In this document: piece after piece, positions 55,286-64,000 of the stretch
Numbering within the stretch: the stretch's first letter is position 1
Layout: every line of letters starts with the position of its first letter
Source: Muscardinus avellanarius
Taxonomy: Eukaryota; Chordata; Mammalia; Rodentia; Gliridae
Length of the DNA: 64,000 nucleotides
Assembly: GCA_963383645.1 (NCBI GenBank)
Contig: OY726569.1
Coordinates: 25,093,054 to 25,157,053 of the forward strand
Direction of reading: 5' to 3'
Program-made: the position numbers and the translations under genes
The notes under the pieces: model-generated
Told to the model about the DNA's origin: nothing
The model's input: the letters and a program-made list of their open reading frames with translations, nothing else
Database searches by the model: none

Positions 55286-55394
55286 AAGGCAGTTTATCAC
55301 CAGAATCTATAGAGACGCCTCCAAATCCATTCTAATTTATTCCACTGTGTCAAACAAACATTATTTTCCTAGTGTGCCTTTCTGTTTTTGTGTG

Positions 55395-55600
55395 TATGTA
55401 TGTGGTACTAGGGATTGAACCCAGAGGCACTCTAGCTCCGAGATCCCCGGCCCTATTTCATTTTTATTTTGAAGCAGGGTCTCAATAAGTTAATGAGAGT
55501 CTCACTACTTGCTGAGGCTGTCCTCAAACTTATGATCCTCCTGTCTCAGGCTCCCAAGTACTGGGATAACAAGCATGCACCACCATGCCCTGCTACCAGT
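55395..55600 (-). mobile_element. B1-dID-type SINE, antisense
   Basis: GTGGTACTAGGGATTGAACC, TTTGAAGCAGGGTCTCAATA, then AACAAGCATGCACCACCATG. Confidence 0.85.
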
Positions 55601-56040
55601 GTACATTGATAAGCATTGCCTTAAGGAACAGCAAATTTGCTTAACCAGTAATTCTCTATAGTATTCTGGAAAAATAATGTTTCTCTAGCTCTTCCTCCCA
55701 GGATTGTTCTTGAAGATAAACACATTTGTAGCTGTATGGTTTTATAAATTCTGAAGGGGTTGATTCCATACCAATACAACATGCCAATATTATTCTGCTT
55801 CTTTAAACATACTGTCCCTGAGAATATATCCCTGTCTTTCATAACAGAATTTACTACAACTTTCAACTTGATATGCTCTCAGGATAATAATTTTCTCATC
55901 TTTTAAAATAACATTTGCCTTCACTTTGAAGTTTGCTTTGGCTTATTTCTTCCTAAGGTCTTGGACAATCATTGATATTAAGATAAATGATCTAGGTCTT
56001 TTCTTTCTCCATATGAAATTCATGATTGATTTTTCTAGGT
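55601..56040. other. Intergenic sequence, no gene seen
   Basis: AT-rich, no gene or repeat family recognised. Confidence 0.45.
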
Positions 56041-56044
56041 CTCT

Positions 56045-56672
56045 GAAGAATAGATCCACCATATGACCCAGCTATACCACTCCTGGGTATCTTTCCAAAG
56101 GGGTTGAATTCAGAGAACTACAGCAACATATGCATACCTATGTTCATAGCAGCACAATTTGTAATAGCCAAAATATGGAACCAACCCAGATCACCATCAA
56201 CAGATGAATGGATAGCAAAACTGTGGGAAATACACACAATGGAATTCTATTCAGCCATAAAGAAGAACAAAATTATATCATTTGAAAGAAGATGGAAAGC
56301 CCTGGAGAACATTATGTTAAGTGAGATCAGCCAAGCACAGAAGAAGAAGATACATATGTTTCCTCTAATATGCCCAAACTAGGAAACACAAAGAATACCA
56401 GTGGGTCTCCAGATATTGAAGGGGAAATACTAGCTAAGTTTAGATGGTAAGATAGGAGAGGAGGAAGGCCGGTCTTGATTAATAAGGGTCTACACTTGAA
56501 CATGTGTAAAATTATGAATAAGATATGGTTAACCTGGACAACCGTTGGTGGGAGGGGGGAAGGGAAAATGGGGGCGGGGGGGGAGAGGGCACCAAATATA
56601 GTGTAAATGTATACTATTTATGTTCAATAAAAAAATTGTTAAAAAAATAAATAAATAAATAAATAAATAAAA
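56045..56672 (+). mobile_element. L1 3' end of a different subfamily
   Basis: Encodes an ORF2 C-terminus with frame breaks (FIAAQFVIAKIWNQPR, DEWIAKLWEIHTMEFYSAIK) and a 3'UTR with a G-rich stretch (GGGGGCGGGGGGGGAGAGGG, near 56,570). It ends TATGTTCAATAAAAAAATTG and an (AAAT)n tail, unlike the AATGCACCAATAAAA ends elsewhere in the window. Confidence 0.8.
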
Positions 56673-56807
56673 GATAAATGATCACATTTGTTATGTTCTT
56701 GTGCTATGAAAAGCTAGATACCCAACAGGAATGGTTTACTAAAAGGCTAAATTCATACAGTTTTATCTTCAATTATATATATTTTTCTGCAAAACAACAA
56801 ATCTATC

Positions 56808-57152
56808 TAGCTGGGCATGGTGACACATACCTGTAATCGAGTACTTGGGAGGCTGAAATAGAAGGATCATAGGTTCAAGGAGAGCCTCAGCAATTTAGCA
56901 AGGCCCTCAGCAACCTAGTAAGACCCTGCTTTAAAATAAAAAAAAAGCCAGGTGTGAGCCGAGCACAGGTTTGACACCAGCCTCAGCAATTAGCAAGACT
57001 GTTTCTAAATGAAAAACAAAACAGGCCTGAGGTGTAACCTGGAGGTAGAAGGCTCCTGGGTTCCATCCCAAGAATCATAAATAAATAATAAGTAAATAAG
57101 GCTGGGGGTGTAGCTTGGAGGTAAAATGCCCCAAAATTCAATCCCCTGTGCC
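56808..57152 (+). mobile_element. B1-dID-type SINEs, overlapping/rearranged
   Basis: One B1 half (GCTGGGCATGGTGACACATA) up to the middle linker, then a second B1 piece (GCCAGGTGTGAGCCGAGCAC), then two ID halves (GTGTAACCTGGAGGTAGAAG; GTGTAGCTTGGAGGTAAAAT) in a row. Best read as two nested or tandem copies. Confidence 0.75.
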
Positions 57153-57261
57153 CTTCAAATCTAAACACCTCAGAGAATTAGGCACTGTACTTACTAATCT
57201 TAATTCAGAATTTTCGTTTATTCGCTTTATCTTTTTATGGGTTTAAATAAGAAAACACAAC

Positions 57262-57486
57262 TTCTTTTTTTTTTTTTTTTTTGAGGTACTAGGGTTGAAA
57301 CCCAAGGGTATTCTACTTTCAAGCTAGGCCCCCAGCCCTATTTTTAATTCTTTATTTTGAAACAGGATCTCATTAAGTTGCAGAGGGCTTCACTAAGTAG
57401 CTGAGGCTGGCCACGAACCTGCAATCTTTCTGTCTCTATCTCCTAAGTACTGGGATTATAAGCATGCACTACCACACCCAGCTTCT
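57262..57486 (-). mobile_element. B1-dID-type SINE, antisense
   Basis: T-run, GGTACTAGGGTTGAAACCCA, then CTGGGATTATAAGCATGCAC. Confidence 0.85.
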
Positions 57487-58740
57487 TTCACTTTTTTATT
57501 TTGACATAACCCAAAAAAACATCCTGGTATCATGTCCAAAGCACTGTGTATGGTGTCAAAACACCCACAGGTCAGCCGAGGCTAACCACTTACTAGCTTG
57601 CTCCATCAGTATTTATGAATTTAACTAGAAACCAAATCTAGGTGGGCCCAGTGAGGAAGTAAAGGCTTCCTCACAATGCACAAATTGTGCTACAGCAACA
57701 GACAAATAAACGAAGGAAAGGGTATAATATAGCCATTCCTAGTAATTGTTCCACTATCTGGCCAGGCAAGGAGGAAGGAAATAGCTAAGTCCAGACAAGG
57801 ATAAGCAAAGAAACTAGGCCAAGTCGGCCTGGGATTCCATATCTCCTCGAAGGCATCGACTTTTGCCTGTCCAGCGGGTCCAACTGTTCATTCTCTATCC
57901 AGTTGGATCATGTGCCCAAATCCTAGCATCCTGAATCTATATTCATGCTTATCTGGTAGGATTCTGGTATGATCTCTTCTACAGCCACCCACTCGGAGCA
58001 AAAATAAAGACCATGGAGCCATATCGTTTACCCTCTCTATCAATATTAACATGTAAAGTATATGAAAAAAGTGAGAACCTGACCTTCTAAATCAAAGGTA
58101 AGCAAGAATAGAAATACATGTGTTCAGAGAACTGTAATCAATAACAGGAATGTGTATTCATTCAGCAGTGCATTCTTTAAATAGAGAATCAGAGTCACAT
58201 CTTAGATATGTTTCCTAGAAGAGACCATCCTCCTGAGCGTTATTTATAATAATTTACAAATCACTTATATAGTATATAAAAAATAAAAATGTATACATCT
58301 AGTTGCTTTATCTAGAATACAGTTCATAATGAACATGATGAAAGTAATAATAATGAACATACTGAGACTTCTGCATCTTTCTTGGTCTTGTCTCAAGACT
58401 GAGGCTTGTTAAGCAAGTTCATCTGTAGGCTAACAATTACCTTATTATCTAGTAAATAGGTCATAACCCTCAGACAAGTGTTTTTCCATCCAGGATCTTG
58501 ACTGTAATCTGGCCAGAGTGTTGGTTTAAAAAAAAAAAGTATCAATATCATCCTCCTACAGTGCTTCTCTACTACAATGAGCTAGGTACTAGGTACTAGG
58601 TACATTTTCTTTAGTAATATCCATGTGTCAAAAAAGAGGTTATACAGTGAACTTAGATATGCCATAAAAAGATATATTTACTATCTGTACAGCTTTAAAA
58701 TCATATTAAATTTTTTTGAAATTCCTCTTAAAAATGTAAC
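57487..58740. other. Intergenic sequence, no gene seen
   Basis: 57,520-58,020 has an LTR-like feel (moderate GC, an AAATAAAGACC near its end) but no border signals could be fixed. The rest is AT-rich and unassigned. Confidence 0.4.
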
Positions 58741-58744
58741 CCCA

Positions 58745-59080
58745 GGCCATAGTGGTGACACATACTTGTAATCCCGGCATTTGGAAAACTGAAACAGAAG
58801 GATCATAGTTCACAGACAGCCTCAGCTACTTATTGAGGCCCACTGCAACTCAGTGAGACCCTGTTTCAAAATAAAGAATAAAAAAGGCCGGGCATGGTGG
58901 CGCATGCTTGTAATCCCCACACTTGGGAGGCAGAGACAGGAGGATCACGCAGGTTCAAAGCCAGCCACGCTGGCTTAAGAGACCCTGTTTCCAAAAATAA
59001 CAAAAGTATAAAATATGTCTGGGAGTGTAGCCCGGAGGTAGAAGGGTTTCCAGGAACCCCAGTACCATCACCAAAAAAAA

Positions 59081-59124
<44 letters not shown>

Positions 59125-59215
59125 ATAAAAAAAAATAGGGCTGAGGTTGTAGCTCAGAGGTAGAATGCCCCTGGGTTCCATCCCAGTTGCGGTGATTTTT
59201 TTTACCGGAAAAAAA
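58745..59215 (+). mobile_element. B1-dID-type SINE with a young SINE nested in it
   Basis: The outer element begins CCATAGTGGTGACACATACT and breaks at its middle linker (AGAATAAAAAA). It resumes at about 59,137 with GGGCTGAGGTTGTAGCTCAG and ends near 59,195. The inner element occupies about 58,886-59,130. Confidence 0.85.
58886..59130 (+). mobile_element. Young-subfamily SINE with (GAAA)n tail, nested
   Basis: GGCCGGGCATGGTGGCGCAT, CCACGCTGGCTTAAGAGACC, GTGTAGCCCGGAGGTAGAAG, TTTCCAGGAACCCCAGTACC, then about 11 GAAA units. Confidence 0.9.
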
Positions 59216-59639
59216 AAAAGTAACCCCAGAAGTCAACCTGAAAGGGCCAAATACTCTTATGAGTTCAACTTTATGATGTTCTGGAAAGGGTCATACTACA
59301 CAAACAGTGGCTCTCAGGAGTGAGGGAGGAGGGCAGGATGAGGAAGTAGGACACAGGGTTTTCCAGGTCAACTATTTGCTATGATGTATAATAGTGGACA
59401 CCTGTCCGTATACATTTGTCAAAACCCATAACATGTACAACATCAAGGATGTTAAGTCATGGACTAGGTGATGACGTTATGTCAATGAAAGTTCCTTAAG
59501 CATAAGAAACTCTATAGTCTGATATGGGATGTTGGTAATGGGGGAACCTGGGCACAAGGTCAGGAAGGAAGTGTATGGAATTCTTTGCACTTTCCATTGA
59601 ATGTGCTGTGAGCCTAAAACTACTCAAAAAGATAAAGAC

Positions 59640-59855
59640 CTTTTTTGGGGGGGGCGGTACTGGGGATGGAACCCAGGGGCATTCTACCTCCAAGCTACAC
59701 CCCCAGCCCTAATTTTTTTATTCTTTATTTGAAACAGGGTCTCACTGAGTTGCGAACCTCACTAAGTAGCTGGGGCTGTCTGCAAATCCGGATCCCCCTG
59801 TCTCAGCCTCCCAAATGCTGGGATTACAAGCAGGTGCTACCATGCCCGGCTGATA
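59640..59855 (-). mobile_element. B1-dID-type SINE, antisense
   Basis: GGTACTGGGGATGGAACCCA, TTTGAAACAGGGTCTCACTG, then GGGATTACAAGCAGGTGCTA. Confidence 0.9.
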
Positions 59856-62480
59856 GAGACTATTTTTTAAATAATTTTTTAAAATGTAACCCAGTGCTAT
59901 GTAGCTAGTGTTTACACTTCACTTTGGGCACTGACAAACAGAAGTAGACAGGAGAGTTCTCCACAGGCCTTTTGCTATAGAGAAAGGGTGTGGGAGCCAC
60001 AATGTCAAAGCACATACTCCTCAAATGCTATGCCTTTTCACGTACTCATTTCTCCCATCACCCACCAGGCCCACTTTGCACACCTCAGCAGGGGACCTTC
60101 TGTTCCTGCTGGCAGGAATGAAAGGCGTAGGCAGAATACAGTAGTTGACAAAGCCAAGAAGAGCTTGGCACCATGCAAGCCGCCTCCGTGAAAACAAGGC
60201 CCAAAGGAACCCTATTCTCCCAGGCTTAATCCAGAGACAAAGTTGTTTTAATAGACTAGAAATTTCAACAAGCAGAGTGGTGGCAGAAGAAGCTGGGATC
60301 CCCAGGACCCAGCGGGACTCTCTGCACAGCTCTGCCCCGGTGATGCGGAGTCAGAGGCCCCTGAGAGCCAATTAGAGAAGGAAGTCAGGGTCAGGGAGAG
60401 AGAAGTGATTCCAACAACTGCCAATTAAAAGTGAGTGGCTCCTCCAGAGCCCAGGGACAGAGTCTCAAACCGTTGCATCAGCCAAGTTCCAATACAACTC
60501 CCCGAACATGGGAAGGGGAGAGCAAAGGGGAGGAGTGAGGGGCGGGCAGAGGCACCCCAGCTCTGGCAAGCGCCCACTTCCTATCCCAGGTGAATATGCA
60601 CCTGACAATTAAGGTGCAAGTGGTATCTCTTGATTAGGCACATGTTACGAGAGGGCGAGACGTGAGCTTGTGCCCTGTAGAGTTCGGCAGGGGGCTGCCA
60701 GTACAACAGCTTGCTCCAATTCAGAGTTGCTCTCAGGTCAGATCACGTGGGACTCGCTGTCCTTCGCCTTGAGTGATAGACTTTCGGGACGGCTCTCACT
60801 CCATCCTGTACTTGTGAAATACCTGTGGGTTTTCAAAGCATGTTCACTAACACTACTTGATTGGTTTTCACAAAAACACTGTGGGTGTTGACAGGTATGA
60901 ATTAGTATTTCCATCTAAGAATTTTAAAAATTTAAAGAGTTGATGCTGATGTTCAAGAGATTTCCCCAAGATCTCAGGCAATATTATTTGTATAATTTAA
61001 GCAATAGCCACTATGATTATATAAACGTAGAGGAAGAAAATAAGAAAATGGAATAGTTACTCAAGTGAGGGGTCAAAATGAATCTTTTTCTCTTAATGCT
61101 CATTAAAACCTTTCGATTTTACAGCACTATATATGATAACTTCTTGAAGTAAAATGAAAAAGAAAGTTCCAATTAGGGAGCAGGAAACCAGATTCCAATT
61201 CTTTTTCCCACTGTACAAGTTCATCTCCCATGTGTGGTAAGAGGCCAGAGCAGTTTTCTTTCTCCTCTATCTTCCCACCTATGCCCCAATGTATTCCCAC
61301 CATCCATCTGTGCATGCACGACTTTCCATCAGAACTTTCCCATTGTTGCCTGGGAAGCTGAGAGCTCTCTGCATCAGCTCTGCCTTATATACTTTTAAGC
61401 CTGATTTATGTGTATCTACCAGGAACTGAATATGTGCTGGAAAACCAACCAACTCATAGGGAAATTCAACTATGATTCTGGTTCATAGAATAATTCTCAA
61501 TGACACAATTTTTATTTGGGAAATTAAAATAGCATCTTTGTCTAAATAGCCTAAGAAAATGGAAAAATAAACTAATATTTCAGCACAAAGAATCAAGATT
61601 AAAAGTAACAGAGGGCACAAACTTGCCAGTGCCAGGCACTGTGGCACACTGCTGGCAAAGAGAGACAGGCTCCCACAAAAAGAAAAGTGACAGGACCTTG
61701 ACACCCTGAGAAAAAGGGCTACATATGTCTGGGGGAAAATGAAATCAATTGACAAAATACTGGAAGAAATTGTCTTTCAGAACACTTTCAATGCTGACAC
61801 TCCATGAGAGTAAGCAAGCAGGGGAGAAAAGTGCTAGTGGAGTACTGACAAAAGTCAGCCTTCACCATGGACTAAAATAGGAAGACTTCTGTTTGAATTG
61901 CACAAATACTCCTTTTAAGTTCATTGGTTCCATGAAAATTTATTGAGCATTTTTGTGAGGTACTTAACTAGGGGCTATAACCTCAAAGACAAAAACTTTC
62001 AAAAAGCTCACAGCCTACAGAAGGCGCCAAAGAATTAAAATACAATGTCGTAAGTGCATTGAGAGTATAATGACAGAGACACCAAAATGTACCTAAAATA
62101 TAACTCATCACCTTCATATCCCCCTGCTTAATTCCATATTATCAGCTAACACCATATAGTCAGTTATCTAAGCTAGAAACCTAGGAAGACACTCAGTTCT
62201 TCAACTCCATATCCAAGTCTGTCAATGGATATGTTGACCATGAATCCTAAACATCTCATGTATCTCTCCAATCTTTGCTTAGTAGTTTAGCATTTCTTGA
62301 CTATTGTGATGGCCTTACTTTCTCTATGGCTGAAAACTTCCTTTTTGCAATTTTCACTTTTCAATAATTGTCATAATAAAAGTATTGTCCAAATTTATAA
62401 GCTAGTAATAGAGTCAGGATTTAAAATTGTAATTATTATTCTTCCTCAAACGCTAATGTTTTGATTTGGGTTTTTGTTTC
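59856..62480. other. Longest stretch without clear repeats, no gene seen
   Basis: Nearly free of SINE and L1 sequence. 60,000-60,850 is GC-richer, with a GGGGCGGG Sp1-type box (about 60,540), CAATTA-type homeobox cores (about 60,369 and 60,423), a CACGTG E-box (about 60,745) and several CpGs. Open frames (up to 90 codons) have no domain. It could hold regulatory DNA; nothing here proves it. Confidence 0.45.
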
Positions 62481-62483
62481 TTT

Positions 62484-62547
62484 TGCAGTGCTGGGCCTTG
62501 CACATAGGCAAGCTCTCTACCACCTAGCTACATCCCCAACCCCTGTG
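62484..62547 (-). mobile_element. ID SINE, antisense
   Basis: GCAGTGCTGGGCCTTGCACA and CTCTACCACCTAGCTACATC are the reverse of the ID A-box/B-box layout, without a B1 half. Confidence 0.7.
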
Positions 62548-63324
62548 GCTGTTTATGTCAAAGATAAAGCAGGACATGAGTTAAAGCAGAAAGGACAGAT
62601 TTTATTAAGTAATACATTATTGTAAGAGGGAAAAGAGTCCAGTGTGAACTACACCTTGATTTATACAGAGGCGGCTGGGCACTTTAAAGGGAGAATGAGG
62701 GATGAAAAGCAGGATAAAGGGTACTCAGTAAAGTCAGGAAAGCAAAATTGTACAAAAAGCGAAAATGAGCTGGTCCACATGAAAACCCTTTGAGTTTGTT
62801 AATTGACACCTGTCAATATTTGGCTCCCATCTTCCCACAGAACCTGAGAAATAAGGGTCCTATCTTCAGATGTTGACAGGAATAAGGTAAGTAGGCAGCC
62901 TAGAATTTTCTCATCTAGGCACTTTAAAGGGCACTGGGGCCATCCCGGGGATGAGGCTTTGAGCTGTTCGAAGGCATGTTAGTGTTCTGTGAAAGAGCTC
63001 AGAGGAGCCTGGCTATAGTTTGGCCAAGGAGAGAACGTCTGTCATTCACAATACAGGGATAATACTACCTACCCTGTAGGACTGTTGTAAGGATTGAGTT
63101 AACACACACCCAAGACAGGGTACAGGACAGAGAGAAGACACAGAACTGGAACCACAGCTGTATGAGAGCAGGAGTTTGAACCAGGCGTGCCGTCTCTCAA
63201 GCTCACCCTCCTATCCATTATGCCAAAGCGCTCCTCTGCTGTCCATCTCGGAAGGGGGCTGTGCTGCTAACCGCTTCATCATTCTCACACACAAATATGA
63301 GCATACAGTTTCTTGTTTTAAAGC
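62548..63324. other. Unassigned; possible antisense LTR fragment
   Basis: On the - strand AATAAAATCTGTCC (about 62,593-62,606) and the sequence around it look like the end of an ERVL/MaLR-type LTR. GCACTTTAAAGGG occurs twice (about 62,678 and 62,919). No gene. Confidence 0.35.
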
Positions 63325-63790
63325 CCTCACCAAGCAGGGAGTGGAGGCACATGCCTGCAATCTCAATATTTTAGAGGCTAAAACAGGAGGATTGAAGGTT
63401 CAAATCCAGCCTCAGCAATTTAGCGAAATACTCAGCAAATTAGTAAGACCCTGTTTAAAAATTAAAATTAAAATAGGACTGGAGCCGGGCGTGGTGGTGC
63501 ACGCTTGTAATCCCCGCGCTTGGGAGGCGGAGACAGGAGGATCGCACTGGTTCGGAGCCAGCCACGCTGGCTTAAGAGACCCTGTTTCCAAAAAAAAAAA
63601 AAAAGTTAAAAAATAGGTCTGGGAGTGTAGCCCGTGGGAGTGTATCCCGGAGGTAGAAGGGCTTCCAGGAACCCTAGTACCACCAAAAAAAATAATAATA
63701 ATAAATAGGACTGGAGGTGTAGCTCAGAAGTAGGATGCCCCTGGGTTCAAAGCCGAATCCCACACAAAAAAAAAAAAAAAAAAAAAATGC
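63325..63790 (+). mobile_element. B1-dID-type SINE with a young SINE nested in it
   Basis: The outer element runs from AGCAGGGAGTGGAGGCACAT to AAAATAGGACTGGA. It resumes near 63,706 with AATAGGACTGGAGGTGTAGC and ends GGTTCAAAGCCGAATCCCAC and poly(A). AATAGGACTGGAG is duplicated around the inner insertion. Confidence 0.88.
63483..63705 (+). mobile_element. Young-subfamily SINE, nested
   Basis: GAGCCGGGCGTGGTGGTGCA, CCACGCTGGCTTAAGAGACC. The ID half has a small duplication (GGGAGTGTAGCCCGTGGGAG), end CTTCCAGGAACCCTAGTACC. TSD AATAGGACTGGAG. Confidence 0.92.
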
Positions 63791-63795
63791 ATGCA

Positions 63796-63975
63796 GCCGG
63801 GCATGGTGGCGCTTGGGAGGCTGAGACAGGGGGAACACGCAGGTTCGAAGCCAGACTCAGCTGGCTTAAGAGACCCTGTTTCCAAATAAAATATAAAAAA
63901 TAGGTCTGGGAGTGTAGCCCAGAGGTAAAAGGCCCCTGGGTTCCATCTCCAGTACCACCAAAATAAAAAGTAAAT
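63796..63975 (+). mobile_element. B1-dID-type SINE with shortened B1 half
   Basis: GCCGGGCATGGTGGCGCTTG lacks the piece between GGCGC and CTTGGGAGG, then CTCAGCTGGCTTAAGAGACC and GTGTAGCCCAGAGGTAAAAG. Confidence 0.85.
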
Positions 63976-64000
63976 GCATCCATACACAAAACCCTCACCA

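Overview
The window reads as mammalian nuclear DNA, most likely from a squirrel-type rodent (Sciuridae: ground squirrel, marmot or tree squirrel). Three points support this: single-exon class II olfactory receptor genes; very dense SINEs that join a B1/7SL-like 5' half to an ID (tRNA-Ala-like) 3' half, as in the B1-dID family typical of squirrels and dormice; and rodent-type L1 and endogenous retrovirus (ERV) sequence. The species itself cannot be read from the sequence. There is nothing prokaryotic, and no CRISPR array or operon.

Host genes: three intact olfactory receptor coding regions, all on the + strand and all of the OR11H type. In order they are OR11H6-like (about 4.3-5.3 kb), OR11H7-like (11.7-12.7 kb) and OR11H4-like (32.2-33.2 kb). 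This matches the order I know for the human 14q11.2 cluster. Each has a recognisable 3' splice acceptor a few bases before the short-form ATG, the usual layout of a non-coding 5' exon spliced to one coding exon. No other host protein-coding gene can be supported.

Mobile DNA: (a) 14.0-21.9 kb, a decayed betaretrovirus-like (class II) ERV on the - strand, with 3' LTR, polypurine tract (PPT), env, integrase, reverse transcriptase and dUTPase/protease remnants. It is cut up by SINEs and other LTR-like inserts, and gag is not seen. (b) 25.5-28.3 kb, an L1 3' fragment split by a 2.1-kb L1 5'UTR/ORF1 segment between 16-bp direct repeats. (c) 38.03-41.89 kb, a gammaretrovirus-like gag-only element that looks like an L1-copied ERV RNA: R-U5-leader-gag-U3-R-poly(A) with a target-site duplication (TSD). 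(d) 45-47.2 kb, - strand L1 3' ends, then a ~50/100-bp GC-rich VNTR (47.28-48.13 kb) and a SINE, all in the same orientation. (e) 48.605-54.843 kb, a full-length but inactivated L1 with a 13-bp TSD, repeated 5'UTR units and a SINE inside ORF2. (f) More than 50 B1-dID-type SINEs, three ID elements and many microsatellites, several growing out of SINE tails.

The main points of interest are a SINE inserted about 20 bp upstream of the OR11H4-like splice acceptor, the L1-type retrocopy of an ERV RNA, a possible SINE-VNTR-L1 composite element, and a second copy of the PPT inside the integrase of the betaretrovirus-like ERV. All calls are by eye, without database searches. Repeat borders are approximate unless a TSD fixes them.
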